Positions 33,459-42,776 of a stretch of 64,000 nucleotides of DNA are shown one piece after another. The notes under the pieces were generated by a model. It did not search any database. It was not told the origin of the DNA and worked only from the letters and a program-made list of their open reading frames with translations. How positions within the stretch are numbered: position 1 is the first letter of the stretch; each line of letters starts with the position of its first letter. The translations under genes were made by a program, and so were the position numbers. Origin of the DNA: JAGXSE01 sp040757295 (GTDB lineage Bacteria; Bacillota; PH28-bin88); the NCBI GenBank assembly GCA_040757295.1, contig JBFLXH010000004.1, positions 1-64,000 of the forward strand, given 5' to 3'.

Positions 33459-35630
33459 TTATTTTTTGGCTCGCAACGCTTCTTTGCGGGACAGTTTTAG
33501 GCGGCCCTGTTGGTCAAAGCCTATAGCTTTTACCAGTATTTCGTCCCCTTCTCGTACCACGTCTTCCACTTTGCCAACTCGTTCTTCAGCCAGTTGAGAA
33601 ATGTGGACAAGCCCTTCCTTGCCCGGAACGCCTAATACTCCAGGAATAACCTCTACGAATGCGCCAAAATCCGTTGTCCTGGTCACCTTTCCAACATAGG
33701 TCTTGCCAACCTGAACCTCCTGGGTTAAACATTCAATGATGTGCATCGCTTTTTGCCCTGCAGCCTGATCTACTGCCGCAATAAAAACTCTGCCATCGTC
33801 TTCAATGTCTATTTCTACTCCAGTTTCTTCAATTATTTTCTTAATGATTTTTCCACCTGGACCGATAATATCCCTGATCTTATCTGGGTCAATCACTGTC
33901 CTAATAATTCTCGGAGCATAAGGTGATAGTTCCTTCCTAGGTTCCTGGATGGTATCCAGCATTTTCTGCATAATATGCATCCGGCCCCGGTATGCCTGTT
34001 CAAGCGCTTTGCTTAAAATATTTTCATCGATGCCCTGAATTTTTATGTCCATTTGGAGAGCTGTGATGCCTTTTGCGGTACCAGCAACTTTAAAATCCAT
34101 ATCCCCTAAAGCATCTTCGATGCCTTGGATATCTGTAAGAATTGCAAAACCTGTGTCATCTTTAATTAAACCCATAGCGACGCCGGAAACAGGAGCCTTA
34201 ATTGGCACTCCTGCATCCATCAGGGACAGAGTGCTAGCGCAAACCGAACCCATTGATGTAGAGCCGTTGGACCCCAGTACTTCTGAAACTAAGCGAATAG
34301 TATAGGGAAATTCTTCTTCTGATGGCAACACTGGTTCCAGAGCTCTTTCAGCCAAGGCGCCATGTCCAATTTCTCTCCGACCTGGTCCGCGCATTGGTCT
34401 TGCCTCGCCTACACTATAGGGGGGAAAGTTATAGTGATGCATATAGCGCTTAGATTCTTCAACCCCTAATCCATCCAGGATCTGTTCATCTCCGACTGCT
34501 CCAAGAGTGGCCACATTCAGTATTTGGGTTTCTCCCCTGACAAAAACGCCTGAACCATGGGTACGAGGCAAAACACCTACTTCACAGGAAATGGGTCTGA
34601 CCTCGTCCATTCCCCTGCCATCTACTCTAAGATTTTCTCGGATAATTAATTCCCGCACAACAGCTTTCTCTGTTTTGCTGATAATTTCTTTTAATTTTTT
34701 TGGCAAATCCGGCACTTCAGGCAAGCGCTCTTCATAGTCCTGGATAAGTTGCTCGAATAGACTATCTTTAATCTCATTGATAGCAGCTTCTCTTTGCTGT
34801 TTTTTCCATTTTTTTAGGACAGCGTTTTTTATAATCTGCAAGAGCTCGGTCTTAATCTTTGATTCAATTTCTATTTCTAGTTCAGTCTGGTCATCGTTAA
34901 TAGCCAATTCACTTTTAGGCTTTGCTAATCCTAAAGACAGAGCTTCGTCGCGAAATTCATCGATGAACCGAACAATTTTTTTAATACTGTCATGTCCTGT
35001 CATTATTGCATCCAAGATAACCGGTTCAGGTACTTCTTTGGCTCCGGCTTCTACCATCATTACAGCATCGCTGGTTCCTGCAACCGCTAAATGCAAACTA
35101 CTTTTCTCAGCCTGATCTAATGTTGGATTTATTATGATCTGACCATCAATTAAGCCCACTATCACGGCTCCAATAGTCTGCAGGAAAGGTATCTCCGAAA
35201 TGGCCAGCGCGGATGAGGCCCCAATTATTGCCAACACATCTGGAGGGCAGTTTTGATCAACTGACAAAACGGTTGCAACAATATGCACATCATTACGGTA
35301 ATTTTTAGGAAATAAAGGCCTAATTGGCCTATCGATCAATCGGGCAGATAAGATAGCCTTTTCACTTGGCCGCCCTTCCCTTTTGATAAATCCCCCAGGG
35401 ATCTTTCCAGCAGCATAAAGCCTTTCTTCATAATCAACCGTTAACGGGAAAAAATCGATCCCCTCCCGGGGAGCTGCAGATGCAGTGGCAGTAACTAAGA
35501 CAACCGTATCTCCACTTCCTACTAATACTGCGCCCCCTGCTTGTCTGGCAAACCGACCTGTTTCCATAGTAATTTCTCGATCAGCAAGGACCAATGACTT
35601 GCGCAGTATTGGCTGCATGTTTTCGATCAC
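33459..35630 (-). CDS. pnp: Polyribonucleotide nucleotidyltransferase (PNPase)
   Basis: Phosphorolytic 3'-5' exoribonuclease of mRNA decay. The 723-residue protein has two RNase PH domains (METGRFARQAGGAVLVGSGDTVVLV near the start; GRREIGHGALAERALEPVLP in the second), then a KH domain (IGPGGKIIKKIIEETGVEIDIEDDG) and an S1 domain (VGKTYVGKVTRTTDFGAFVEVIPG). I chose the GTG at 35630 because GGAGGG lies 10 bases upstream and the product then has the family length. The open frame reaching 35729 would run into the rpsO terminator. An ATG at 35618 is a second choice. Confidence 0.96.
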   Translation of the reverse strand: MIENMQPILRKSLVLADREITMETGRFARQAGGAVLVGSGDTVVLVTATASAAPREGIDFFPLTVDYEERLYAAGKIPGGFIKREGRPSEKAILSARLIDRPIRPLFPKNYRNDVHIVATVLSVDQNCPPDVLAIIGASSALAISEIPFLQTIGAVIVGLIDGQIIINPTLDQAEKSSLHLAVAGTSDAVMMVEAGAKEVPEPVILDAIMTGHDSIKKIVRFIDEFRDEALSLGLAKPKSELAINDDQTELEIEIESKIKTELLQIIKNAVLKKWKKQQREAAINEIKDSLFEQLIQDYEERLPEVPDLPKKLKEIISKTEKAVVRELIIRENLRVDGRGMDEVRPISCEVGVLPRTHGSGVFVRGETQILNVATLGAVGDEQILDGLGVEESKRYMHHYNFPPYSVGEARPMRGPGRREIGHGALAERALEPVLPSEEEFPYTIRLVSEVLGSNGSTSMGSVCASTLSLMDAGVPIKAPVSGVAMGLIKDDTGFAILTDIQGIEDALGDMDFKVAGTAKGITALQMDIKIQGIDENILSKALEQAYRGRMHIMQKMLDTIQEPRKELSPYAPRIIRTVIDPDKIRDIIGPGGKIIKKIIEETGVEIDIEDDGRVFIAAVDQAAGQKAMHIIECLTQEVQVGKTYVGKVTRTTDFGAFVEVIPGVLGVPGKEGLVHISQLAEERVGKVEDVVREGDEILVKAIGFDQQGRLKLSRKEALRAKK

Positions 35631-35732
35631 GCTATTAATGCCCTCCTCTTCCCATTTAATCCACCGTGTTAGCTTCGACTTTTTTATTAGTATTTCCTTC
35701 ATCATGTGTAAAAAATACCAGTAAATCAAGAG

Positions 35733-35756
35733 AAAAAAAAGGGGGCTAGTCGCCCC
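35733..35756 (-). terminator. Terminator between rpsO and pnp
   Basis: The minus strand has GGGGC-GACTA-GCCCC followed by T-rich sequence including eight T. It lies 5 bases past the rpsO stop, so pnp expression needs readthrough or its own promoter. Confidence 0.8.
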
Positions 35757-35761
35757 ATTTG

Positions 35762-36031
35762 TTACCTTCTCAGCCCTAACTCGTCAATCATATGTCGATA
35801 TCGTTCAACGTTATTATTCTTGAGATAATTAAGCAGGCCCCTGCGCTGACCAACCATTTTTAATAACCCCCGGCGGGAATGATGGTCTTTTTTGTGAAAA
35901 CGCAAGTGTTCTGTCAGATGGTTAATTCTTTCCGTCAAAATTGCAATCTGAACCTCAGGCGAACCGGTATCGTTTTCATGCAGCCTAAACTTATCAATAA
36001 GCATCTGTTTCTTTTCACCGGATAAAGACAT
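35762..36031 (-). CDS. rpsO: 30S ribosomal protein S15
   Basis: Primary 16S rRNA-binding protein of the small-subunit platform. The 89-residue protein has the full family pattern: HENDTGSPEVQIAILTERINHLTEHL, HKKDHHSRRGLLKMVGQRRGLLNYL, YRHMIDELGLRR. A strong AAGGAGGTGAAG ribosome site precedes it. A consensus promoter and a leader of about 90 bases lie upstream, compatible with S15 autoregulation, which I cannot demonstrate here. Confidence 0.98.
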   Translation of the reverse strand: MSLSGEKKQMLIDKFRLHENDTGSPEVQIAILTERINHLTEHLRFHKKDHHSRRGLLKMVGQRRGLLNYLKNNNVERYRHMIDELGLRR

Positions 36032-36129
36032 ACGACTTCACCTCCTTCTTTCCCTAATCCCCATAAGCCAAGAAGAAAGCCGGAGTGCAATCTTCCTAGC
36101 AGATGGATCATGTTCTTTAATCCCAGACC

Positions 36130-36158
36130 ATTATACTTAAATAATTAAAAATAATCAA
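36130..36158 (-). promoter_or_regulatory. rpsO promoter
   Basis: The minus strand has TTGATT (36153-36158), a 17-base A/T-rich spacer and a perfect TATAAT (36130-36135), giving a start near 36123. Confidence 0.75.
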
Positions 36159-36178
36159 CTTTGCCATACCAAAAAAAA

Positions 36179-36406
36179 CTATTTGCCTATGACAGTAATC
36201 ACCAGTCTTCCAGAGTAAATATCCTTGGCAACCAAATCAAACATGCGGCCATTTTTGGAAAAATTGCCCCGAAACCTAGTAGCGATGGGAATTTGCCCAG
36301 GAATTTTTGTAACTGCCTCAATTACGTCTGTTACTAAAATTCCTTCCTGCCTTAGATCTCTCAGTCTTTTCTTGGCATGTTCGGTGATGATTACCTTCAA
36401 ATCCAT
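36179..36406 (-). CDS. DUF4258-like small protein
   Basis: A 75-residue protein beginning MDLKVIITEHAKKRLRDLRQEGI, with VIEAVTKIPGQI and a C-terminal LVITVIGK, resembling DUF4258 proteins. These share a fold with RelE-type toxins, but their function is unsettled. I chose the ATG at 36406, preceded by AAAAGGGTG; the frame is open to 36466 but would begin inside a strong terminator. No antitoxin-like gene is paired with it, so I do not call a toxin-antitoxin system. Confidence 0.6.
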   Translation of the reverse strand: MDLKVIITEHAKKRLRDLRQEGILVTDVIEAVTKIPGQIPIATRFRGNFSKNGRMFDLVAKDIYSGRLVITVIGK

Positions 36407-36444
36407 CACCCTTTTCCAAATTATTTCTCTTAATAAATTATTCA

Positions 36445-36495
36445 TAAAAGAAAATAAGCGACCCACCTTCTTTTTAAAAGGAGGTGTCGCTTATT
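36445..36495 (-). terminator. Strong terminator of the rimP-ribF operon
   Basis: A long hairpin: on the minus strand AATAAGCGACACCTCCTTTT pairs with AAAAGAAGGTGGGTCGCTTATT with few mismatches (36453-36495), followed by TTTCTTTT. It lies 13 bases past the small unknown gene. Confidence 0.88.
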
Positions 36496-36508
36496 GAGTC
36501 TGCATTGG

Positions 36509-36736
36509 CTAATGGGTACAAACTTGAGGAATACTGGCCTCCTCTTGGACAAGAATGGTGTATAGGGCGTCTCTAAAGGCTGCAAAAACAGGTTCGTCCA
36601 TTCCGGAGTTGGTATAGGTTTTTTCTAATTCTAATCTTAGACAGTTAAATTCTTCATTTAAGCAGATGTAGGTAATCAGACAAGCATAGTCAGCTAAGTC
36701 CCTATGATGCGCATCAGCCTGTGTTTGTGGCAGCAA
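36509..36736 (-). CDS. Small protein of unknown function after ribF
   Basis: I do not recognise this 75-residue acidic protein (LPQTQADAHHRDLADYACLITYICLNEEFN..., with three Cys and a His-rich start). It has no membrane segment and no clear motif. The TTG start has GAAGGGG 6 bases upstream, which supports translation. It lies between ribF and a strong terminator. TTCATA with a 16-base spacer and CATAAT in the preceding gap could give it its own promoter. Confidence 0.5.
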   Translation of the reverse strand: MLPQTQADAHHRDLADYACLITYICLNEEFNCLRLELEKTYTNSGMDEPVFAAFRDALYTILVQEEASIPQVCTH

Positions 36737-36804
36737 AGGGAACCCCTTCTAAATATCATGTTAGAAAAAATTATGCTGGACATAATTACTTTATGAAGGT
36801 TTTA

Positions 36805-37737
36805 TTATCCTCTGCTGCAGGCAAATTCTGCTTCGGCAATATCTCTGAGTATTTGTTTCTTTAGCTCCTGTATATCATGAAACTTTTGTTCTGCTCTCAG
36901 CCTTTTATGAAGATGCACTTTTACCGTTTTTCCATACAGGTTTCCGTTGAAATTAAGCAAATGCGCTTCTAAACTGGGAAAAGGGTTGGCAAAAGTGGGG
37001 CAACATCCAATGTTTATCACACTTTTAAAGATCTCTTTCTCTACTTCCGCTGTTGCTGCATATACGCCAGGAGCTGGTATTAATATTTCTTCATTAATTT
37101 TCAAATTTGCTGTGGGGAACCCTATGGTTTTCCCTCTCCCATAGCCTCGAACTACTGTACCTTCCAACACCGGCCAATAAGATAATAGTTGCCGAGCTAA
37201 CTCAACGTTTCCATCCAACAATGCCTCTCTGATCAAGCTGCTACTAACCAAAAGGCCTTGGTGATATACTGGCGGAATTACTTCCACCTCAAAACCGTAG
37301 GTCTTGCCCAGTTCAATTAAGACACCGGTATCTCCTGAGCCATGTCTTCCAAATGTAAAATTAAAACCCACCAGTACTGCCTTCGGCCCTATCTTTTTCT
37401 GGAGTATTTCTTTAACAAAGGTTTCTGGCGCTAATCCGGCGAACTGCTGATTAAACTGGATAAACGAAAGAATTTCTAAGCCCATTTCCCTAATTAAATC
37501 AGCTTTGCGCGCTTGGCTAATCAACATTTTAGGGGCATGGCTGCGGTTAAAAAATCGGGCTGGATGTGGTTCAAATGTTAATACCATTGATCTAGCATGA
37601 AGCAGGTCGGCTTTCTCGGTGGTGGCCTTGAGCAATTGTCTGTGTCCAAGATGAACACCATCAAAATTTCCAATTGCAATGACCAAATCATGATGATGAA
37701 TAGTTGCGAGATGATCTAAATCATTAATCACTATCAT
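36805..37737 (-). CDS. ribF: Bifunctional riboflavin kinase / FAD synthetase
   Basis: Makes FMN from riboflavin and FAD from FMN. The 310-residue protein has an N-terminal nucleotidyltransferase domain (IAIGNFDGVHLGHRQLL near 20-36, FNFTFGRHGSGD) and a C-terminal kinase domain (VVRGYGRGKTIGFPTANL, GVYAA, LEAHLLNF). Length is normal. It follows truB by 12 bases as in many Firmicutes. Confidence 0.96.
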   Translation of the reverse strand: MIVINDLDHLATIHHHDLVIAIGNFDGVHLGHRQLLKATTEKADLLHARSMVLTFEPHPARFFNRSHAPKMLISQARKADLIREMGLEILSFIQFNQQFAGLAPETFVKEILQKKIGPKAVLVGFNFTFGRHGSGDTGVLIELGKTYGFEVEVIPPVYHQGLLVSSSLIREALLDGNVELARQLLSYWPVLEGTVVRGYGRGKTIGFPTANLKINEEILIPAPGVYAATAEVEKEIFKSVINIGCCPTFANPFPSLEAHLLNFNGNLYGKTVKVHLHKRLRAEQKFHDIQELKKQILRDIAEAEFACSRG

Positions 37738-37749
37738 AACTTCGCCCCA

Positions 37750-38661
37750 TTAAACAAACACTTTTCTGGGTTTGAATAGTATATGTCCATCTGAACAGTC
37801 TAAATAACCAATGGCCACCAAATAGTTGTCATCAGAGAAAACGGCCACCTGCTTATTATCTTCTTGCAACTGGTTCAAATCAAAGGTAATTTCAATGGTT
37901 CGCCCATTTTTCACCTGAGCGACTAAGACAGGTGGAATGGTAAACTTTAGCCACCTATTTAAGGCAGTAGCCATTGGAGTTAAAAATGAAAGGTTTCCTG
38001 CCAGGTAATTTGAGGCAATTTCCTCCAGGGTAAAACTGGTATCTAGGTCAAAACCGCCAACAGAGGTTCTCAGCAAATAAAAAAGATGGCCACCGCAGCC
38101 GAGTCTGAGACCAATGTCGTGGCATAGAGTTCTCACATAAGTCCCTTTTGAACAGGTTACTTCAAAAATTACTGTGGGGAGACTAATCTGGATGATTCTC
38201 AGAGATGAGATTTCAATCAGCCTTGGCGCCCGAGGCACTTCAATTCCTTCACGGGCAAACTCATAAAGTTTTTTACCCTTATGCTTAATTGCTGAGACCA
38301 TGGGCGGGGTTTGCCATACCTTGCCGCGGAACCCGTTAAAAGCTTCATGCACATCGTCGACAGTTAAATGGGACAAATCTCCGCTAAAGATTGTTGTTCC
38401 AAAAGAATCTTGAGTAGATGTAGCGGCACCCAACCGCAGCATTGCGAGATAAGTCTTGTTATCTTCCGTTAGGAACTCAATAATCCGGCTTGCTTTTCCA
38501 ACGGCGGTAACAAGAACCCCCGCAGCGCCAGGGTCCAAGGTTCCCCCATGACCAATGCGCTTTATACCCAGGATTCGACGCAGTCTATTTATCACATCGT
38601 GGGAGGTCATTCCTGGCGGCTTAAGAACATTAATTATTCCTTGAAGACTTTGCTGCTCCAT
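37750..38661 (-). CDS. truB: tRNA pseudouridine-55 synthase
   Basis: Isomerises U55 in the T-loop of tRNAs. The 303-residue protein has the TruB motifs NVLKPPGMTSHDV and GHGGTLDPGAAGVLV with the catalytic Asp, CSKGTYVRTLCHDIG, and a C-terminal extension. Its start overlaps the nrnA stop by one base (TAATG). Confidence 0.96.
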   Translation of the reverse strand: MEQQSLQGIINVLKPPGMTSHDVINRLRRILGIKRIGHGGTLDPGAAGVLVTAVGKASRIIEFLTEDNKTYLAMLRLGAATSTQDSFGTTIFSGDLSHLTVDDVHEAFNGFRGKVWQTPPMVSAIKHKGKKLYEFAREGIEVPRAPRLIEISSLRIIQISLPTVIFEVTCSKGTYVRTLCHDIGLRLGCGGHLFYLLRTSVGGFDLDTSFTLEEIASNYLAGNLSFLTPMATALNRWLKFTIPPVLVAQVKNGRTIEITFDLNQLQEDNKQVAVFSDDNYLVAIGYLDCSDGHILFKPRKVFV

Positions 38662-39647
38662 TAGCCCTCCGACGGAGTAAATTCTTCCAAGGCTTCCTTG
38701 GCAAAAGCTAAAACCCTGTCAATTGTATTTCTTATAGTATCGTGCACTGTGCACCCCGCTGCCCTCTGGTGCCCCCCACCGCCAAACCTGGTAGCCAATT
38801 TAGATACGTCAATATAATCTTTAGATCTAAACCCAACTTTTACCTCTTTTTCGTTAACCTCGCGGAATAGAATAGATATTTCAATACCTTTTAACGAGCG
38901 GGGGTAATTAATCACTCCCTCTGCCAGATCATTCGTTGCTCCTAACCTCTGAAAAGTCTCCTGGTTTAGCACCATCCATGCGAGGCGACCGTCAGCGTCG
39001 AACTGCAAGGTGTTAAGAGCTTCCTTCAACAGAAGCAAACCAGCCAAAGGCCTGCTTTCCCACAACCATTTTCGGATCACTTCTGTTTTGGCCCCCATTT
39101 CCCTGAGGGTACCTGCTAGTTTAAGAGTTTCTGCTGTTGTATTTTCAAATTGAAACGATCCGGTGTCAGTTACAATCGCGGTATACAGGGCTGTAGCCAT
39201 TTCGATAGATATAGGCCAATTAAAACTTTGCAGTATTTGATAGATCAATTCACCTGTAGCGGCTGCCGCCGGGTCAACATAATTGTAATGGCCAAAATAC
39301 TGATTTGTTTGATGGTGATCAATATTTACGATGCACGGACATTTTTTTAGTGTCTCTTGTAGAATAGGCCCAGTCCTACCTAAGTCAGAGCAATCAACCA
39401 AAAAAGCAATTTCCGGGGTTTCCTTAACACAAGAAGGGAGTAAAAATCCTTCACTCCCTGCGAGAAATCTATACATTTCCGGTATTGGATCCCCATTTAC
39501 ATTCTGTACAATGTGGCCATTTTGTTTTAGAGCAATAGACAAGGCAACGGCGGAACCTAAGCAATCACCGTCAGGCAACAAATGGGACACAACCAGAACT
39601 CTCCGTTGGCCGTTAAGTATTTGTTGAAGCTCAGAAAAATCAAGCAT
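38661..39647 (-). CDS. nrnA: DHH/DHHA1 phosphoesterase NrnA (nano-RNase / pAp phosphatase)
   Basis: Degrades very short RNAs and pAp. The 328-residue protein has VSHLLPDGDCLGSAVAL (the DHH-family motif I/II region), FLVDCSDLGRTG, the DHH motif NIDHHQTN, DTGSFQFENTT and the C-terminal DHHA1 signature GGGGHQRAAGC. It is coupled by one-base overlaps to rbfA upstream and truB downstream, the common rbfA-nrnA-truB order. Confidence 0.92.
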   Translation of the reverse strand: MLDFSELQQILNGQRRVLVVSHLLPDGDCLGSAVALSIALKQNGHIVQNVNGDPIPEMYRFLAGSEGFLLPSCVKETPEIAFLVDCSDLGRTGPILQETLKKCPCIVNIDHHQTNQYFGHYNYVDPAAAATGELIYQILQSFNWPISIEMATALYTAIVTDTGSFQFENTTAETLKLAGTLREMGAKTEVIRKWLWESRPLAGLLLLKEALNTLQFDADGRLAWMVLNQETFQRLGATNDLAEGVINYPRSLKGIEISILFREVNEKEVKVGFRSKDYIDVSKLATRFGGGGHQRAAGCTVHDTIRNTIDRVLAFAKEALEEFTPSEG

Positions 39648-40003
39648 TATTCGTTACCTTTCATAGGTTCAACAACCTTGGACAATAGTCTGGCGATCTT
39701 ATCTCCGTGTTCAATGGAACTATCGAACTTGAAAACCAATTCAGGTGTATGTCTTAGCTTGATGCGTTGCCCTATTTCCCGCCGCACAAAACCTGTTGCT
39801 TTGTGCAAAGCTTCCAAGCACTGGCGCTGCTTTTCTTCATCGCCAAAAATACTGACAAATATTTTGGCGTTTCTAAGATCAGTTGAAAGTTCCACAGAGG
39901 TTATCGTCACAAATCCAACCCGGGGGTCTTTTACCTCATTCTGCAAAATATCAGCAATTTCTTTTTTCATTTCTTCAGCAACCCGAAGGTGTCGCTGGGA
40001 CAT
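39647..40003 (-). CDS. rbfA: 30S ribosome-binding factor RbfA
   Basis: A 118-residue KH-fold factor needed for late 16S rRNA maturation. It has RVAEEMKKEIADILQNEVKDPRVGFVTITSVELSTDLRNAKIFVSIFG and a C-terminal LRHTPELVFKFDSSIEHG. It sits between infB and nrnA; the ylxP gene seen in Bacillus between infB and rbfA is absent. Confidence 0.96.
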   Translation of the reverse strand: MSQRHLRVAEEMKKEIADILQNEVKDPRVGFVTITSVELSTDLRNAKIFVSIFGDEEKQRQCLEALHKATGFVRREIGQRIKLRHTPELVFKFDSSIEHGDKIARLLSKVVEPMKGNE

Positions 40004-40021
40004 TTCTTAACTTCACCCCAT

Positions 40022-42742
40022 TTATAACTCACGCTTTACTTCTGCCATGGTATAAGCTTCGATAATATCTCCCTCTTTGATATCGTTAAACCTTTCTATT
40101 CCGATACCGCATTCATAGCCATGGGAAACTTCTCGAACATCTTCTTTAAACCTGCGTAAAGAACCAAAGGTACCCTCGTGAATAACAACACCGTCCCTTA
40201 TTACCCTTAATTTGTTTTTATTATTAATTTTTCCTTCGGAAACATAACAACCGGCTACCGTTCCTGCTTTAGGGACTTTAAACACCTGCCGCACCTCGGC
40301 TCTGCCAACTACTACCTCTTTAAATTCCGGTGTTAATAATCCGCTCATGGCTGCCTTCACATCATCAATAGCCTCATAGATGATCCGGTAAAGGCGAATA
40401 TCAACCTGTTCAGCATCCGCCGCCTTGCGGGCATTAGCATCAGGTCTTACATTAAAACCGATCACAATAGCATTTGAAGCTGCAGCCAGCATAATATCGG
40501 TTTCGGAAATTGCTCCAACACCGTTGTGAATTATGTTGACTTTTACCTCCTCGGTACTAAGCCTTTCCAGGGATTGGCTAATTGCTTCTGCGGAACCGTG
40601 GACATCCGCTTTCAGCACAATATTTAGCCCCTTGACTTCCCCAGTACCCAAGCGTTTGAACAACTCGTCCAGCCGAACTCGATTAGTTTTTTGCATTTCT
40701 TCGGCTCTCCGCAGGTTATGCCGGTGACCGGCAATATCTCTAGCTTGGCGTTCATCGCTTAAAACCTGAAAAACATCGCCAGGCTGGGGAACCTCAGATA
40801 AACCTAATACTAAGACAGGCACCGAAGGGCCCGCTTCCTTGATCCTTTCCCCTTTGAAATTTAACATCGCTCTGACTTTTCCGTAAGTTGTGCCAACTAT
40901 TACACCATCTCCAATTTTTAGGGTACCCTTTTGGACCAGCATGGTAGCAACAGGTCCTCTCCCCCTATCCAGCTCAGCCTCAACCACAATTCCCTTAGCT
41001 GGTCTGTGAGGATTAGCTTTCAATTCCATCACTTCTGACACAAGCAAAATCATTTCCAGGAGATTTCCTAAGCCCTCCTTTTTCAGCGCCGACACCTCAG
41101 CAAAAATGGTGTCACCGCCCCACTCCTCAGCAACTAAACCGTATTCTGTCAGCTGTTGCTTTACTCGTTCAGGGTTGGCATCCGGCTTATCTATTTTGTT
41201 TACTGCGACAATAATTGGTACGCCGGCAGCTTTTGCATGATTTAAAGCCTCGATGGTTTGGGGCATCACTCCGTCATCGGCTGCTACAACCAGAACAGCA
41301 ATATCGGTAACTTGCGCCCCACGAGCTCTCATCGCCGTAAAGGCTGCATGTCCTGGTGTGTCTAAAAAAGTAATTGTTTTATCTTTAATCTTTACTTGAT
41401 AGGCGCCAATATGCTGGGTTATTCCGCCAGCTTCCGTTGCTGTTACATTGGTGTGACGAATAGCATCCAACAAGGAAGTCTTGCCATGATCAACATGCCC
41501 CATAATGGTGACAACCGGTGACCGATCCTCCAAGGTTTCTGGTTCGTCTTCGATATCTACTACTTCTGCCAAAGCTTTTTCGGACTTGACTTCCACTTCA
41601 ACCCCAAACTCATTGGCCAGCAGAATAGCCGTTTCAGAATCAATTTCTTGGTTGATTGTGACCATCATACCAAGTCCCATCAGTTTTTTGATCACATCCG
41701 AGGCGCTTTTCCCCATCTTTTTGGCTAAATCCTGGACAATAACGGAATCCCCAACGGTAATTTTTTTAATACTGGGAGTTTCCGTACGCCCAGGTTGCTT
41801 ACCTCGATTGGGGCGGGCATTTTTGAATTTACCTTCGTTTTCGACAAAATCCTTCTTGCGAAAATCCCGATCGGCATCGGGCCGATCTCGTCTTTGATTA
41901 TTTCGGTCTCCGCTATCCTTTGCTTTTTGGTCTGGTTTTCCAGCTTTTGCAGGTGGGGAGATTTTTGCCCCTTTTCCTGGCATGGGGCCGCTGGGCGCCA
42001 CGGGTTTCGGTCCTTGGCGCTGTTCCCTTTGAAGCGGCGGAAAGGGTTTGTTGGCCGGATTCCATGTTGCGCCGCCATGTTGGTTTGGGGGCAACGGCAT
42101 TCGTTGGTTTGGCCCATAACCGGCTCCCGGACCTTTATTGCCTTGTCCTTGAAACCCTGCAGGCTGCCGGTCGGTTTCTTGGTTATTACGAACGAAGGGC
42201 GGTCTGTGTTGGATGCCAAAGTCAGGCCTTTCTCCGGGACGATTAGGATAAGGCTTTGCTTGCTCATGTCTGTCTCCAGGACGGTTAGGAGAAGGTCTGG
42301 TAGGTTCATTTCTAGCCCCGAAGCGATTGGTAAATGGCCTAGTTTGTTCCGGCCTTTCGCCAGTACGGTTGGGAAAGGGCCTAGCTTGGGGATTGGCCGG
42401 TCTGGGCTGGTTCCGATTCTGTTCAGGGCGCTTTTGTTCTTGCGGAAATTTGGGTTGTACAGGGCCAGCCTGATTACTTCTCATATCCGGTTTTTGCTCA
42501 GCTTGGGGCCTAACCTCCCCTTTAGGGGCTGAAGGGATTTCTCTTTTCTTTTCTCCTTCAGCCGGTTTGGGCAGCGGCTTTTGTATTTCAATTAGGTGGT
42601 CTCTGATTCGTTTAACTTGATCATCCTCCAAAGTACTCATATGGGTTTTTACAGTAATATTTAGAATTGACAACACCCGCATTATTTCTTGGGTAGTTAA
42701 TTTCAATTCCTTTGCTAATTCATAAACACGAATCTTAGCCAT
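40022..42742 (-). CDS. infB: Translation initiation factor IF-2
   Basis: GTPase that places initiator tRNA on the 30S subunit. The 906-residue protein has an N-terminal domain (MAKIRVYELAKELKLTTQEIM...), then a long Pro/Arg/Asn/Gln-rich linker (about 55-320) containing four tandem 14-residue repeats. A second IF2_N domain sits near 325-390. The G domain follows with GHVDHGKT (415-422), DTPGH (461-465) and NKID (515-518), then the beta-barrel and C1/C2 domains. It follows ylxQ by 34 bases. Confidence 0.98.
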   Translation of the reverse strand: MAKIRVYELAKELKLTTQEIMRVLSILNITVKTHMSTLEDDQVKRIRDHLIEIQKPLPKPAEGEKKREIPSAPKGEVRPQAEQKPDMRSNQAGPVQPKFPQEQKRPEQNRNQPRPANPQARPFPNRTGERPEQTRPFTNRFGARNEPTRPSPNRPGDRHEQAKPYPNRPGERPDFGIQHRPPFVRNNQETDRQPAGFQGQGNKGPGAGYGPNQRMPLPPNQHGGATWNPANKPFPPLQREQRQGPKPVAPSGPMPGKGAKISPPAKAGKPDQKAKDSGDRNNQRRDRPDADRDFRKKDFVENEGKFKNARPNRGKQPGRTETPSIKKITVGDSVIVQDLAKKMGKSASDVIKKLMGLGMMVTINQEIDSETAILLANEFGVEVEVKSEKALAEVVDIEDEPETLEDRSPVVTIMGHVDHGKTSLLDAIRHTNVTATEAGGITQHIGAYQVKIKDKTITFLDTPGHAAFTAMRARGAQVTDIAVLVVAADDGVMPQTIEALNHAKAAGVPIIVAVNKIDKPDANPERVKQQLTEYGLVAEEWGGDTIFAEVSALKKEGLGNLLEMILLVSEVMELKANPHRPAKGIVVEAELDRGRGPVATMLVQKGTLKIGDGVIVGTTYGKVRAMLNFKGERIKEAGPSVPVLVLGLSEVPQPGDVFQVLSDERQARDIAGHRHNLRRAEEMQKTNRVRLDELFKRLGTGEVKGLNIVLKADVHGSAEAISQSLERLSTEEVKVNIIHNGVGAISETDIMLAAASNAIVIGFNVRPDANARKAADAEQVDIRLYRIIYEAIDDVKAAMSGLLTPEFKEVVVGRAEVRQVFKVPKAGTVAGCYVSEGKINNKNKLRVIRDGVVIHEGTFGSLRRFKEDVREVSHGYECGIGIERFNDIKEGDIIEAYTMAEVKREL
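42218..42385 (-). repeat. Four tandem 42-base repeats inside infB
   Basis: Residues 120-175 of IF-2 fall into four 14-residue units: ARPFPNRTGERPEQ, TRPFTNRFGARNEP, TRPSPNRPGDRHEQ and AKPYPNRPGERPDF. The pattern is (T/A)(R/K)PxPNRxGxRxEx. The repeats lie in the disordered linker and keep the reading frame. Confidence 0.8.
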
Positions 42743-42776
42743 TCATTCACCCCCGCTTATAGATCTTTCCGGTTTC

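Noticed and set aside
36179..36406. Toxin-antitoxin module at the DUF4258-like gene
   Set aside because: The neighbours are rpsO and a terminator; no small antitoxin-like gene overlaps it, so the RelE-like fold alone is not enough.
41725..42532. Long open frames in both strands across the infB linker (minus frame 41725-42309; plus frame 41795-42532)
   Set aside because: They are shadows of the Pro/Arg-rich IF-2 linker, whose biased codons keep other frames open. They have no ribosome sites and no family resemblance.
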